Assembly (NCBI GenBank): GCA_019419455.1 | Contig: DXZW01000034.1 | Location: 1 to 47,872 of the forward strand | DNA: 47,872 bases | Reading direction: 5' to 3' | From: Collinsella sp. | GTDB taxonomy: Bacteria > Actinomycetota > Coriobacteriia > Coriobacteriales > Coriobacteriaceae | Shown: one piece after another, positions 14,690 to 25,608 of the stretch | How the letters are laid out: each line of letters begins with the position of its first letter | Position numbering within the stretch: position 1 is the stretch's first letter | Notes under the pieces: model-generated | What the model saw: only the letters and a program-made list of their open reading frames with translations | What the model was told of the DNA's origin: nothing | The model's database searches: none | Position numbers and translations under genes: made by a program

Positions 14690-17140
14690 TTATATAAGCC
14701 TAAAGTGCTCGAGCGCCTTGACGACGCCATCTTTGTCGACCGAGTCGGTGATGTAGTCGGCGCGCTTTTTGAGATAGTCCGGCGCATTGCCCATGGCGAT
14801 ACCGACATCGACGGCGTTCATCAGCGAGACGTCATTGCTGGCGTCGCCGATGCCGTATACGGTTCCGTGGTGGGGATCGAGGGCGTCGAGTACAGACTGG
14901 ATGCCCCCACGCTTCGTGCATTCGCGGGGCGAGATTTCGGTTACCTCGAGTTCGAGCTCGTTAAAGCACAACAGCGGCTCAAGTGCCTTATCTTGAGCGA
15001 TGTGGTTGGCGAGCGATGTAGACATCAAGATCTTGTAGGCACTGTAATGTTGCAGCTGCGTGACTGCGTCGCCCAGGGTGCGCGCGTATCCGGGAGCATC
15101 GGGGGCATCAGCACTCATGCGCACGACGCCGTTGAGGCCCTCAAAGCGGATGACTTCGCCCGACTGCTCAAGATAGGGGGCAAGACGCTGCAGCATACTG
15201 GGCGTCATCGACAGATCACGAATTGCGTGTCCGTTGATCTCGGCGTAACCGCCCGCAAGACAGACGATGCCGGTCCAGGGCAGCTCAAGAAGTTTGGGGT
15301 GGATGCAACTGAGGGTGCGCCCTGTGCAGATAAAGGCCATGTTGCCGTTTGCAACGAAATCGCGGATTGCCTGCGAAACCGCCTCGTTGGGATAGGGGGA
15401 GAGGTCCCGCTCGTCTTCGGGAAGGTCTTGGGCGAGCCTGGGGTCTTGCCAGGCGAGCGTTCCGTCGATATCGAAGAAGCAGATGTCGCCGCGCTTATGG
15501 GCTGCGCTGGCGGCAGGGGAGGCCGAGGTGGTGGGCACAAATCCCGGCTCGAGGCCCATGATCTGGTCAAAATGCTCTTTAACGCGGGGAACGGAGATGC
15601 CGATAATCACCTGGGCGGTCTTGCCCGTAATGATGAGGCCCTTGGCGCCCACCGCGACAAACGACGCGTTATCTGCAACGATGGAAGGGTCTGCGACCTC
15701 GACGCGCAGGCGCGTGGCGCAGTTGGTTGCGCCCACGATATTGCCAACGCCACCTAAAAGCTGAATTACCCGCTCAGCGAGGACGTGATCTTGATCGGAT
15801 CGACTATTGACCTCGTCATTGGGAGATTGCTCTTTGGCAAAGTCGCTTCCCGTTAAACAATCGATTGCCGTGCGATTGGCGACATGATTCTCGCGGCCCG
15901 GTGTCTTAAGGTCATAGACCAAGATGAGTGCTCGAAAACTAACAAAGAAGATGAGGCTAAAGGCAAGGCCGATGCCGAGCGCCAAAAGGTAGGAGCCGGC
16001 ATGCATTCGCATGAGTGGGATGAAGTTGAAGGCCGTCATTTCCATGAGGCCGCCCGAGAAGATGCCGACGATGCCAAAGAAGTTCATGGTCATGGCAAGG
16101 CAGGAGGATAGGACGGCGTAGAGCAAAAAGAGTCCGGGATAGGTGAACATAAAGAGAAACTCGAGCGGTTCGGTGACGCCGCAGACCACCGAGGCGACGA
16201 TGGCGGGCAAAAGGATGACCTTAAGGCCGGCGCGGCGTTCGGGTTTGGCGGTGAAATAGAATGCTGCCGCGATGGCGGGAAGGCCAAAGAGCTTGCCCCA
16301 GCCGGTGGCGGTAAAACCTGCCCAGGGTGCAAGTTCATTTAAAGGGCGCGTGCTATGGGAGAGAATGGGGAGCAGGTTGGTCCACGTGGCGTAAATACCG
16401 TCGTGAATGACCAGATTGTCGTAATAGATGGGCATATAGAGCAGGTGGTGCAGCCCCATGGGCTCGAGTGCTCGCTCCAAAAACACAAAGATGCCCACGC
16501 CGAAGGGGCCGACGCCCGCAAGTGCGTGGCGCAGCGTTTCGGTCACAGCGTATGCGAAGGGTACGATGGCGGCCGAGATGACGGCAAGGGCAAACACGGC
16601 AAAAAAGCTGATGAGGTAGACCAGCGAGGAACCCGAGAAGGTGCCGAGCCAATCGGGAACCTTGGCATCGTAGAAGCGATCATGGATGGCGACGACGGTT
16701 GCCGATACCGCCAGCGGGCCGATAATGCCGGTGTCGAGCGTCTTGATGCCGTCGATGACGGTGATGCCGCTGGCGGGGGTCAAAGATGACGGGTACTCAA
16801 GTCCAAGGTTGTCTCCGCTCAGCTTAATGATCTCGCTCAAAAAGAAGCAATAGGCAAAATAAGCCACGAGTGCCTCGAGGCAGCAGCGTGCCGGTTGCTT
16901 TTGGGCAAGACCGATAGGCAGCGCTACGGCAAAAAGGAGCGGGAGACGTTTAAAGACCGTCCACGAGCCGCGCTGGATGATGGTCCAGAAAACGTACCAA
17001 GGGGTTCCGTATACGGCGAGATCGCCGACGATGTCTACGGTCGTGGCGAGGGCGGAGATGCCGACCATGAGGCCTGATATAGAAAACAGCATGGCGGGCG
17101 CGAACATGGCTCCGCCAAAACGTTGGATTTTCTGCAGCAT
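14690..17140 (-). CDS. PTS EIIC-EIIB sugar permease fused to a HAD phosphatase
   Basis: 816 residues in three modules. Residues 1-415 are a glucose/maltose-type EIIC with about ten membrane segments (GITVIDGIKTLDTGIIGPL, LEPMGLHHLLY, GVTEPLEFLFMF). About 450-530 is EIIB with phosphocysteine C474 in NCATRLR. About 545-815 is a Cof/HAD hydrolase with nucleophile motif DIDGTL (D557, D559) and the C-terminal GDASNDVSLM metal site. EIIC-EIIB imports and phosphorylates a glucoside, using an EIIA from elsewhere; a fused phosphatase could strip sugar phosphates or signal. ATG 17140 follows GAAAGG. It is divergent from the GntR regulator, with GTTTAAAC sites between. It resembles MalX-type systems, so maltose or glucose is the likely substrate. 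Confidence 0.9.
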   Translation of the reverse strand: MLQKIQRFGGAMFAPAMLFSISGLMVGISALATTVDIVGDLAVYGTPWYVFWTIIQRGSWTVFKRLPLLFAVALPIGLAQKQPARCCLEALVAYFAYCFFLSEIIKLSGDNLGLEYPSSLTPASGITVIDGIKTLDTGIIGPLAVSATVVAIHDRFYDAKVPDWLGTFSGSSLVYLISFFAVFALAVISAAIVPFAYAVTETLRHALAGVGPFGVGIFVFLERALEPMGLHHLLYMPIYYDNLVIHDGIYATWTNLLPILSHSTRPLNELAPWAGFTATGWGKLFGLPAIAAAFYFTAKPERRAGLKVILLPAIVASVVCGVTEPLEFLFMFTYPGLFLLYAVLSSCLAMTMNFFGIVGIFSGGLMEMTAFNFIPLMRMHAGSYLLALGIGLAFSLIFFVSFRALILVYDLKTPGRENHVANRTAIDCLTGSDFAKEQSPNDEVNSRSDQDHVLAERVIQLLGGVGNIVGATNCATRLRVEVADPSIVADNASFVAVGAKGLIITGKTAQVIIGISVPRVKEHFDQIMGLEPGFVPTTSASPAASAAHKRGDICFFDIDGTLAWQDPRLAQDLPEDERDLSPYPNEAVSQAIRDFVANGNMAFICTGRTLSCIHPKLLELPWTGIVCLAGGYAEINGHAIRDLSMTPSMLQRLAPYLEQSGEVIRFEGLNGVVRMSADAPDAPGYARTLGDAVTQLQHYSAYKILMSTSLANHIAQDKALEPLLCFNELELEVTEISPRECTKRGGIQSVLDALDPHHGTVYGIGDASNDVSLMNAVDVGIAMGNAPDYLKKRADYITDSVDKDGVVKALEHFRLI

Positions 17141-17177
17141 AATATGCCTTTCGGATGCAACATGCCGTGCGAGCAAG

Positions 17178-17192
17178 AACGTTTAAACAATG
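17178..17192. promoter_or_regulatory. Putative GntR operator upstream of the PTS gene
   Basis: AACGTTTAAACAATG contains the palindrome GTTTAAAC and lies 38 bases upstream of the PTS start. Related sites stand upstream of gntR, the ABC importer and malQ. Confidence 0.5.
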
Positions 17193-17302
17193 AACTCATT
17201 GTAGAGGACTGGCTGCTTGCCGCATTGACGGTTTTGATTCGGTCCGATTTAGGTTTCGGGGGAACCGTCGACGGTAAATAATCCGTGCTTTACCGATAAT
17301 CG

Positions 17303-17314
17303 GTTTAAACAACC
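17303..17314. promoter_or_regulatory. Putative GntR operator upstream of gntR
   Basis: GTTTAAACAACC carries the same GTTTAAAC palindrome, 50 bases before the regulator's start, consistent with autoregulation. A second inverted repeat (ACCGATAATCGGT) abuts it at 17292-17304. Confidence 0.5.
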
Positions 17315-17364
17315 CAAAGAAATGCTATCGTGCCTAGCCATACATATTCATTAGAGGTGAAACA

Positions 17365-18084
17365 ATGCCAAAAGCGATTTACGAAGGAATCTACCGAGAA
17401 ATACGCTCGCGCATCATTAATGGGACCTATGCGTTTCAGGAGATGCTGCCAACCGAAGCCGAACTGACCGCGGAGTTCGGATGTACTCGCAATACCGTCC
17501 GTCGCGCCTTGGGTATGCTGGCCGACGGGATGTTTGTGCAGCCCATACACGGCAAGGGCGTGCGCGTCATTTGGCTTAAAGGCGAGACCGATATGCTGGG
17601 CGCACTCGAGGAAGTTGAGTCGTTTGGCGAGTTTGCAAAGCGCAACAATGCCGTTGCATCGACGGACGTTAAGTCTTTTGAACATCTGGTCTGCACCGAG
17701 CAACTCTCTCGTCACCTGGGCTTTAAGGTGGGCGAGGAGTTGATTCGCGTGGTGCGCGTCCGTAGCCTTAACGGTAGCGCTCGCCAGGTGGACCACGGCT
17801 ATTTTCTGGAGTCGATCGCCAAAGGCCTGACGCCCGAGATCGCCGCAAAGTCAATTTACGACTATCTGGAGCACAAACGCGGCGTCAAAGTGATGGCGAG
17901 TCGCCGTACGGTGAGCGTCGAGCTTGCCAACGATGAGGACTGCAGCTATCTTGACCTTGGGAAATACAACTGCGTTGCCGTCATGGAGAGCCAGTCGTAC
18001 ACCTCGGACGGCATCTTGTTCGAGGTCACGCATGCCCGCACGCATCCCGAGATCTTCCACTACCGCGTCAACTCCAAGCGATAG
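17365..18084 (+). CDS. GntR-family transcriptional regulator with UTRA domain
   Basis: A 239-residue regulator of the HutC/TreR subfamily. Residues 1-70 are the winged helix-turn-helix (LPTEAELTAEFGCTRNTVRRAL). About 95-235 is the UTRA ligand-binding domain, ending in HARTHPEIFHYRV. Such proteins bind sugar phosphates or similar ligands. It stands between the divergent PTS permease and a maltose-type ABC operon, and sites with a shared palindrome occur upstream of all three units and of malQ, so it is the likely regulator of maltodextrin use. GAGGTG precedes the ATG. Confidence 0.92.
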   Translation: MPKAIYEGIYREIRSRIINGTYAFQEMLPTEAELTAEFGCTRNTVRRALGMLADGMFVQPIHGKGVRVIWLKGETDMLGALEEVESFGEFAKRNNAVASTDVKSFEHLVCTEQLSRHLGFKVGEELIRVVRVRSLNGSARQVDHGYFLESIAKGLTPEIAAKSIYDYLEHKRGVKVMASRRTVSVELANDEDCSYLDLGKYNCVAVMESQSYTSDGILFEVTHARTHPEIFHYRVNSKR

Positions 18085-18126
18085 CCGGCTAGCTCGCAGC
18101 TTGACGAGACTCATGCCCTCAGAGAT

Positions 18127-18173
18127 AAAACGCCCGGTCAAACCGACGATGCATCGGCTTGACCGGGCGTTTT
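18127..18173. terminator. Bidirectional-looking terminator after gntR
   Basis: AAAACGCCCGGTCAA pairs with TTGACCGGGCGTTTT around a loop that itself contains CCGATGCATCGG-like symmetry. It lies 42 bases after the gntR stop. Confidence 0.85.
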
Positions 18174-18195
18174 CTCTGCATTCGATAACAAATAA

Positions 18196-18207
18196 TTGTT
18201 TATACAA
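18196..18207. promoter_or_regulatory. Putative GntR operator 1 of the maltodextrin ABC operon
   Basis: TTGTTTATACAA is a near-palindrome, very like TreR-type operators and like the GTTTAAAC sites of this locus. It lies 195 bases before the binding-protein start. Confidence 0.5.
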
Positions 18208-18270
18208 AACTTGTCAAGTATCAAGTTGAAATTACCGTTCACCGAAGTTTTTCTACCGCTCTAGTAATAC

Positions 18271-18282
18271 TTGTTCAAACAA
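18271..18282. promoter_or_regulatory. Putative GntR operator 2 of the maltodextrin ABC operon
   Basis: TTGTTCAAACAA is a perfect palindrome directly after a possible -10 element, TAATAC at 18265-18270. A bound repressor here would block initiation. Confidence 0.55.
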
Positions 18283-18390
18283 CTAGCCAAATAGCGTATC
18301 GTACAAATCAGCAAAAGGGGCAAAGTCCCCGAGCCAATCTCCGAAGGCGGCGGCAAAGGGTGCCGCCACGGTGTGAAAGGGTGGATTGTA

Positions 18391-19707
18391 ATGAAGAACG
18401 AAATGAGCAGAAGGCAGTTCCTGGGCTTTGCTGGTTCCGCGGCTGCGGTTCTTGGTCTGGGTCTCGTGGGCTGCGGTGGTTCCGCCGGCTCCGGCTCCTC
18501 TGCTTCTGGTGACGCTGCCGAGGTCTACTTCCTCCAATTCAAGCCCGAGGTCGACAAGGAGTGGAAGGAGATCGCCAAGGCCTATAAGAAGGAGAAGGGC
18601 GTCGAGGTCAAGATCGTGACCGCCGCCTCCAACACCTACGAGGAGAAGCTCAAGTCCGAGATGTCCAAGAGCTCCGCTCCGACCCTGTTCCAGGTCAACG
18701 GCCCTACCGGTCTTAAGAACTGGAAGGATTACTGCGCCGACCTGTCCGATACCAAGCTCCGCGGTGAGCTCATTGACGACTCCCTGGCTCTGCAGTCCGA
18801 TGGCAAGGATCTGGGTATCGACTGGGTCCAGGAGAGCTACGGCATCATCTACAACAAGCAGCTGCTCGAGAAGGCTGGCTACAAGGCCGAGGACATCAAC
18901 TCCTTCGACAAGCTGAAGGCTTGTGCCGACGACATCCAGGCCCGCAAGGACGAACTTGGTGTTGAGGGCGCCTTCACTTCCGCCGGCATGGATGACTCCT
19001 CCAGCTGGCGCTACACCACCCACCTCGCCAACCTCCCGCTCTACTACGAGTTCGAGAAGGAGCACAACCAGGAGGACGACGAGATCAAGGGCGAGTATCT
19101 CGACAACTTTAAGCAGATCTTCGACCTGTACATCACCGACTCCACCTGCGATCCTTCGCAGCTCGCCTCCAAGACCGGTGACGACGCCACCAACGAGTTC
19201 GCAACCGGCAAGGCCGTCTTCTACCAGAACGGCTCTTGGGCCTACGCCGACCTCACCAAGGCCGGTATGACCGACGACCAGCTCGGCATGCTGCCGATCT
19301 ACATCGGCGTCGACGGCGAGGAGAACCAGGGCCTGTGCTCCGGCGGCGAGAACTACTGGTGCGTCAGCTCCCAGGCTTCCGAGGATGCCCAGAAGGCCAC
19401 CGAGGACTTCATGTATTGGTGCGTCACTTCTGACACCGCCACCAGCATCATCGCTGACAAGATGGGTCTGACCGCCCCGTTCAAGAGCGCTAAGGAGACC
19501 ACCAACGTCTTCTCTCAGCAGGCCGTTGCTATGGCCAAGGACGGCAAGAAGACTGTCGCTTGGGACTTCGTTTACATCCCCTCCGAGGAGTGGAAGAAGA
19601 ACCTCAAGCAGGCTCTCATCGCTTATGCTGCCGACAACACCAAGTGGGACGGCGTCAAGAACGCCTTCGTCGATGGCTGGAAGACCGAGAAGGCTGCTTC
19701 CGAGTAA
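18391..19707 (+). CDS. Maltose/maltodextrin-type ABC substrate-binding lipoprotein
   Basis: Extracellular sugar-binding protein of family 1, 438 residues. The N-terminus has SRRQFLGFAG, a twin-arginine-like start, then a hydrophobic stretch and lipobox LVGC, so it is probably exported and lipid-anchored. Mature-protein features include LFQVNGPTGLKNW, GIIYNKQLLEKAGYK and GKAVFYQNGSWAYADL, typical of MalE-like proteins. I chose ATG 18391, after AAAGGGTGG; a GTG at 18373 overlaps that site. Codon use is highly biased, as expected for the most abundant part of an importer. It is first in an operon with two permeases and an ATPase. Confidence 0.92.
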   Translation: MKNEMSRRQFLGFAGSAAAVLGLGLVGCGGSAGSGSSASGDAAEVYFLQFKPEVDKEWKEIAKAYKKEKGVEVKIVTAASNTYEEKLKSEMSKSSAPTLFQVNGPTGLKNWKDYCADLSDTKLRGELIDDSLALQSDGKDLGIDWVQESYGIIYNKQLLEKAGYKAEDINSFDKLKACADDIQARKDELGVEGAFTSAGMDDSSSWRYTTHLANLPLYYEFEKEHNQEDDEIKGEYLDNFKQIFDLYITDSTCDPSQLASKTGDDATNEFATGKAVFYQNGSWAYADLTKAGMTDDQLGMLPIYIGVDGEENQGLCSGGENYWCVSSQASEDAQKATEDFMYWCVTSDTATSIIADKMGLTAPFKSAKETTNVFSQQAVAMAKDGKKTVAWDFVYIPSEEWKKNLKQALIAYAADNTKWDGVKNAFVDGWKTEKAASE

Positions 19708-19738
19708 GCAGTTGCTGCCCAAGCTATCTGATTAGCGA

Positions 19739-19774
19739 CAGGGGGCGGGCAGACGTAGGTTTGCCCGCCCCCTG
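19739..19774 (+). other. Strong intercistronic hairpin after the binding-protein gene
   Basis: CAGGGGGCGGGCA pairs perfectly with TGCCCGCCCCCTG around a 10-base loop, with no T run. It probably protects the upstream message or partly attenuates, so that binding protein exceeds permease. Confidence 0.7.
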
Positions 19775-19794
19775 CATATTGAAAGGACCCTTCT

Positions 19795-20649
19795 ATGGGC
19801 AAAGCACTCAAGCGCTGGTGGCCGCTCTTTATGCTGCCCACGTGCCTGGCGTTTATGATCGGGTTCGTGATTCCCTTTATCCAGGGTTTCTATCTCTCGT
19901 TCTGCCAGTTTATTACCATCAATAACGCGCACTTTGTCGGTATCGAGAACTACGTGCGCGCACTGACCGACCCGCAGTTCTCCACGTCGTTCTTCTTTAC
20001 CGTGGCGTTTGCCTTCCTGTCGACGGTGCTCATCAACGTGATCGCGCTGGCCATTGCGCAGGCGCTCACCCGCAAGGCGCTCAAGGGCACCAACATCTTC
20101 CGTACGATTTTCTTTATGCCTAACCTGATTGGCGGCATTGTACTGGGTTACATTTGGCAGATTCTGATCAACTGCCTGCTCTCCAACGTGGGTGCCCAGC
20201 TTATCGCCCTCAACTCCGCCGCTGGCTTCTGGGGCCTTATCATCCTGACCCTGTGGCAACAGGTCGGCTACATGATGATCATCTACATCGCCGGTCTGCA
20301 GTCCATTCCGTCTGATTACATCGAGGCCGCCAAGGTCGACGGCGCTACGGCATGGCAGACGTTTTGGAAGGTTAAGATCCCCAACCTGATGCCGACCATC
20401 ACCATCTGCCTGTTCCTGTCCATCACCAACGGCTTTAAGCTGTTCGACCAGAACCTCGCCCTTACCGGTGGTGCCCCGGCGCACTCTACCGAGATGCTCG
20501 CCCTGAACATCTACAACACGTTCTATTCGCGTGCTGGCATCGCATGGCAGGGCATCGGTCAGGCCAAGGCAGTTATCTTCTGCATCCTGGTTGTCGCTAT
20601 TTCTATGATCCAGCTTAAGGCCACGAGGTCCAAGGAGGTGCAGCAGTAA
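19795..20649 (+). CDS. ABC sugar permease, MalF type
   Basis: Inner-membrane subunit of the maltodextrin importer, 284 residues with six predicted membrane segments. The cytoplasmic coupling loop is AAKVDGATAWQTFWKVKIPNL near residues 180-200, matching the EAA motif (EAAxxDGA). GAAAGGA precedes the ATG. It overlaps the next permease by one base (TAATG). Confidence 0.93.
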   Translation: MGKALKRWWPLFMLPTCLAFMIGFVIPFIQGFYLSFCQFITINNAHFVGIENYVRALTDPQFSTSFFFTVAFAFLSTVLINVIALAIAQALTRKALKGTNIFRTIFFMPNLIGGIVLGYIWQILINCLLSNVGAQLIALNSAAGFWGLIILTLWQQVGYMMIIYIAGLQSIPSDYIEAAKVDGATAWQTFWKVKIPNLMPTITICLFLSITNGFKLFDQNLALTGGAPAHSTEMLALNIYNTFYSRAGIAWQGIGQAKAVIFCILVVAISMIQLKATRSKEVQQ

Positions 20650-21488
20650 TGAAACGCGATAAGGCTATTAACCGCGCGCTCTCGATCTTCTTTACGATCC
20701 TGTCGCTCGCATGGATCTACCCCGTGTTCATGATTGCGCTCAATTCCTTTAAGAAGGGGACCGCAATCAGCACCACCACGGCGTTCGATCTGCTCACGCC
20801 CGAGACGTTCAACGGCCTCGCAAACTACGTGCACGCTCTTAACGAGCAGGGCTTTGCCTCGGCGTTTATGTACTCGCTCATCATCACAGTCACGTCGGTC
20901 GTGCTGATTCTGGTGTGCTGCTCCATGTGCGCTTGGTACGTGGTTCGTGTCAACAACAAGATCTCGAACTTCTTCTATTACCTGTTCGTGTTCTCGATGG
21001 TCGTACCGTTCCAGATGCTCATGTTCACGCTGTCCAATTTGGCGGACCGCATCGGCTTTAACACGCCGTTCAACATCTGCTTTATCTACCTCGGCTTTGG
21101 CGCGGGCCTGGCGGTCTTTATGTTCGCCGGTTTTGTAAAGAACATCCCGCTCGAGATCGAGGAGGCGGCCATGATTGATGGCTGCAACCCGGTCCAGGTG
21201 TTCTTTAAGATCGTCCTTCCCATCATGAAGCCCACCTATCTTTCGGTCGGCATCCTCGAGACCATGTGGGTCTGGAACGACTATCTGCTGCCCTACCTTA
21301 CGCTCGACTCCACCAAGTACAAGACCATTCCTATCTTGATCCAGTACTTCCGCGGCGGCTACGGCCACGTCGAGCTCGGCCCCATGATGGCCTGCATCAT
21401 GATGGTCGTTATCCCCATCGTTATCATGTACATCCTCTGTCAGAAGTACATCATCGACGGCGTGGTGGCAGGTGCCGTCAAGGGCTGA
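20649..21488 (+). CDS. ABC sugar permease, MalG type
   Basis: Second membrane subunit, 279 residues with six predicted helices. The EAA loop is EEAAMIDGCNPVQVFFKIVLP near residues 175-195. It ends in a short hydrophobic C-terminus, QKYIIDGVVAGAVKG, usual for MalG-like proteins. Its start overlaps the stop of the first permease, so translation is coupled. Confidence 0.93.
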   Translation: MKRDKAINRALSIFFTILSLAWIYPVFMIALNSFKKGTAISTTTAFDLLTPETFNGLANYVHALNEQGFASAFMYSLIITVTSVVLILVCCSMCAWYVVRVNNKISNFFYYLFVFSMVVPFQMLMFTLSNLADRIGFNTPFNICFIYLGFGAGLAVFMFAGFVKNIPLEIEEAAMIDGCNPVQVFFKIVLPIMKPTYLSVGILETMWVWNDYLLPYLTLDSTKYKTIPILIQYFRGGYGHVELGPMMACIMMVVIPIVIMYILCQKYIIDGVVAGAVKG

Positions 21489-21512
21489 TGCCGTAACTGT
21501 TTTGCAAGTTTC

Positions 21513-21539
21513 TGCGGCGCCCCTCAGCGCGGCGCCGCA
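21513..21539 (+). other. Intercistronic hairpin before the ATPase gene
   Basis: TGCGGCGCC and GGCGCCGCA form a perfect 9-bp stem with a 9-base loop and no T run, 25 bases after the permease stop. It probably adjusts message stability or read-through. Confidence 0.6.
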
Positions 21540-21556
21540 TATCGAAAGGTAGAGAC

Positions 21557-22756
21557 ATGGCCGAGATCGTTCTCAAACATGTTCAGAAGGTGTATCCCAA
21601 CAACGAGTCAAAAAAGAAGGGCTTCTTTGGCAAAAAGAAGAAGACCGAGGAGAAGAAGCACAACCTCAAGGTTACCGAGGACGGTGTGCTCGCTGTAGAG
21701 GACTTCAACCTCACCGTTCACGACCAGGAGTTCGTCGTCCTCGTTGGCCCCTCTGGCTGCGGTAAGTCCACGACGATGCGCATGGTCGCCGGCCTGGAGG
21801 ACATTACCTCGGGCGATGTGCTCATCGACGGCAAGCGTGTCAACGACGTGGCGCCCAAGGACCGCGACATCGCCATGGTGTTCCAGAGCTACGCTCTGTA
21901 CCCCAATATGACGGTGTACGAGAACATGGCATTTACGCTCGAGCTCAAGAAGGTTCCCAGGGACGAGATCGACCGCAAGGTTCGCTCTGCTGCCGAGATT
22001 CTGGGCATTACCGAGTACCTCGACCGTAAGCCCAAGGCGCTCTCCGGCGGCCAGCGCCAGCGTGTCGCTATCGGCCGCGCCATCGTGCGTGACCCCAAGG
22101 TCTTCCTGATGGACGAGCCGCTGTCCAACCTGGACGCCAAGCTTCGTAACCAGATGCGTGCCGAGCTCATTAAGCTGCGCCACGAGATCAAGGGCACGTT
22201 CATTTATGTTACTCACGACCAGACCGAGGCTATGACCCTCGGTGACCGTATCGTGGTCATGAAGGACGGCGTTGTCCAGCAGATCGCCACGCCGCAGGAG
22301 GTCTTCAATCATCCCGCGAACATCTTCGTCGCCGGCTTCATCGGCGTGCCGCAGATGAACTTCTTCGATGCCCAGCTGGTGCGCTCGGGCAACGGCTTTA
22401 CCGTCAAGACCGAGGATATGAACGTGGCGCTCGCTCCCGAGACCTGCGCTCAGCTTGCTCTCAACTGGGACGGCGGCGACGTGAAGGAGATCACGGCCGG
22501 CGTGCGCCCCGAGCAGATTCTGCTTGCCGACAAGGACGAGGAGGGCGCGCTCCAGGGTACCGTCGAGGTGACCGAGCTCATGGGTTCGACCGAGCATGTC
22601 CACGTGACCGCTCCCGATGGCCAGTTCGTCCTGATCATTCCCGTTGTCGACCTCGAGGCCAAGGGCGCGCTCAAGGCGGGCGACCCCATCTGGTTCAAGT
22701 TCGAGAAGAACGCGACCCACCTCTTCGATAAGGTCTCTGGCAAGAACCTTATCTAG
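21557..22756 (+). CDS. ABC sugar importer ATPase, MalK/MsmK type
   Basis: Cytoplasmic ATPase that drives the importer, 399 residues. Walker A is GPSGCGKSTT (from G64), Q-loop VFQSYALYPNMTV, signature LSGGQRQRVAIGRA, Walker B VFLMDEPLSNLDA, and H-loop VTHDQTEA. The C-terminal part (about 260-399) is the TOBE/OB regulatory region. Odd feature: an inserted Lys-rich stretch at about residues 16-43 (NNESKKKGFFGKKKKTEEKK) splits the first strand of the nucleotide-binding fold. MsmK-type ATPases may serve several importers. GAAAGGTAGAG precedes the ATG. Confidence 0.93.
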   Translation: MAEIVLKHVQKVYPNNESKKKGFFGKKKKTEEKKHNLKVTEDGVLAVEDFNLTVHDQEFVVLVGPSGCGKSTTMRMVAGLEDITSGDVLIDGKRVNDVAPKDRDIAMVFQSYALYPNMTVYENMAFTLELKKVPRDEIDRKVRSAAEILGITEYLDRKPKALSGGQRQRVAIGRAIVRDPKVFLMDEPLSNLDAKLRNQMRAELIKLRHEIKGTFIYVTHDQTEAMTLGDRIVVMKDGVVQQIATPQEVFNHPANIFVAGFIGVPQMNFFDAQLVRSGNGFTVKTEDMNVALAPETCAQLALNWDGGDVKEITAGVRPEQILLADKDEEGALQGTVEVTELMGSTEHVHVTAPDGQFVLIIPVVDLEAKGALKAGDPIWFKFEKNATHLFDKVSGKNLI

Positions 22757-22824
22757 GCCTGGTGCATCCGGGCCCTCCCTTTGGGCGACTGCGGTATTGC
22801 CATCCTTTTGCCGCGGTCACATAT

Positions 22825-22867
22825 AAGGCTCCCCTCCCGTCCACTGGGCGAGAGGGGAGCCTTTCTT
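22825..22867 (+). terminator. Intrinsic terminator of the maltodextrin ABC operon
   Basis: AAGGCTCCCCTC pairs with GAGGGGAGCCTT around a 15-base loop, followed by TCTTT, 68 bases after the ATPase stop. Confidence 0.85.
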
Positions 22868-22895
22868 TGTGTTGGGATTGTCTGACCGGTCGTTT

Positions 22896-23113
22896 GTCTC
22901 GATCTGTAACGGGTGAGGCTGATTTCGGACGTTAGATGTTACAGATCGAGACGGTTCCGCTGAGCTAACCATTTCATCTAAATCTGTAACACCAAAGGCG
23001 AATTTCAGTTGCTAGATGTTACAGATTGAGATAAACCCAAGGGGAGGGGCCGGTATGTCTCAATCTGTAACAGCTGGGGCCGTTTTTACCGAGTAGCTGT
23101 TACAGATCGAGAT
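22896..23113. repeat. Array of six alternating 15-base motifs
   Basis: Three inverted pairs of a 15-base motif, about TCTC(G/A)ATCTGTAAC left and its complement right, lie at 22896-22952, 22976-23032 and 23057-23113. Each pair encloses exactly 27 bases, and successive units start about 80 bases apart. The spacers differ but share a central TTTC-like patch and TAG(A/C)T before the right motif. The array sits in the otherwise empty gap between the ABC operon and glgP, which run convergently. No gene of 300 bases is here. Function unknown. Confidence 0.85.
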
Positions 23114-23154
23114 TGTTTGGTCGAGTCGGGTCACAGGGTAGCGTGCGGGCACAA

Positions 23155-23186
23155 AAAGCGGAGCCGCGTTGCCACGACTCCGCTTT
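23155..23186 (-). terminator. Terminator of glgP
   Basis: On the minus strand AAAGCGGAG pairs with CTCCGCTTT and is followed by more T residues, 27 bases past the glgP stop. Confidence 0.75.
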
Positions 23187-23212
23187 CAAGAGGATGGGTA
23201 AAGGAAACGAAA

Positions 23213-25480
<2,268 letters not shown>

Positions 25481-25608
25481 GTTTCCTCCTGTGGTGAGTC
25501 GACGACATGTCAGAAATTCAAAAGAAGCCCGCGCGAGGGGATTGGGGTGGCCTCGCGCGGGGAAACGGACGCGTCCGCACGATGGGGTGGGGTCGGGCGC
25601 GGTGGCTC

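Noticed and set aside
18283..19722. Minus-strand open frame of 479 residues opposite the sugar-binding protein
   Set aside because: Low-complexity Leu/Val/Gly product, antisense to a gene with signal peptide, lipobox and family motifs.
22896..23113. CRISPR array
   Set aside because: The repeats alternate in orientation, are only 15 bases, number three pairs, and no cas gene is near.
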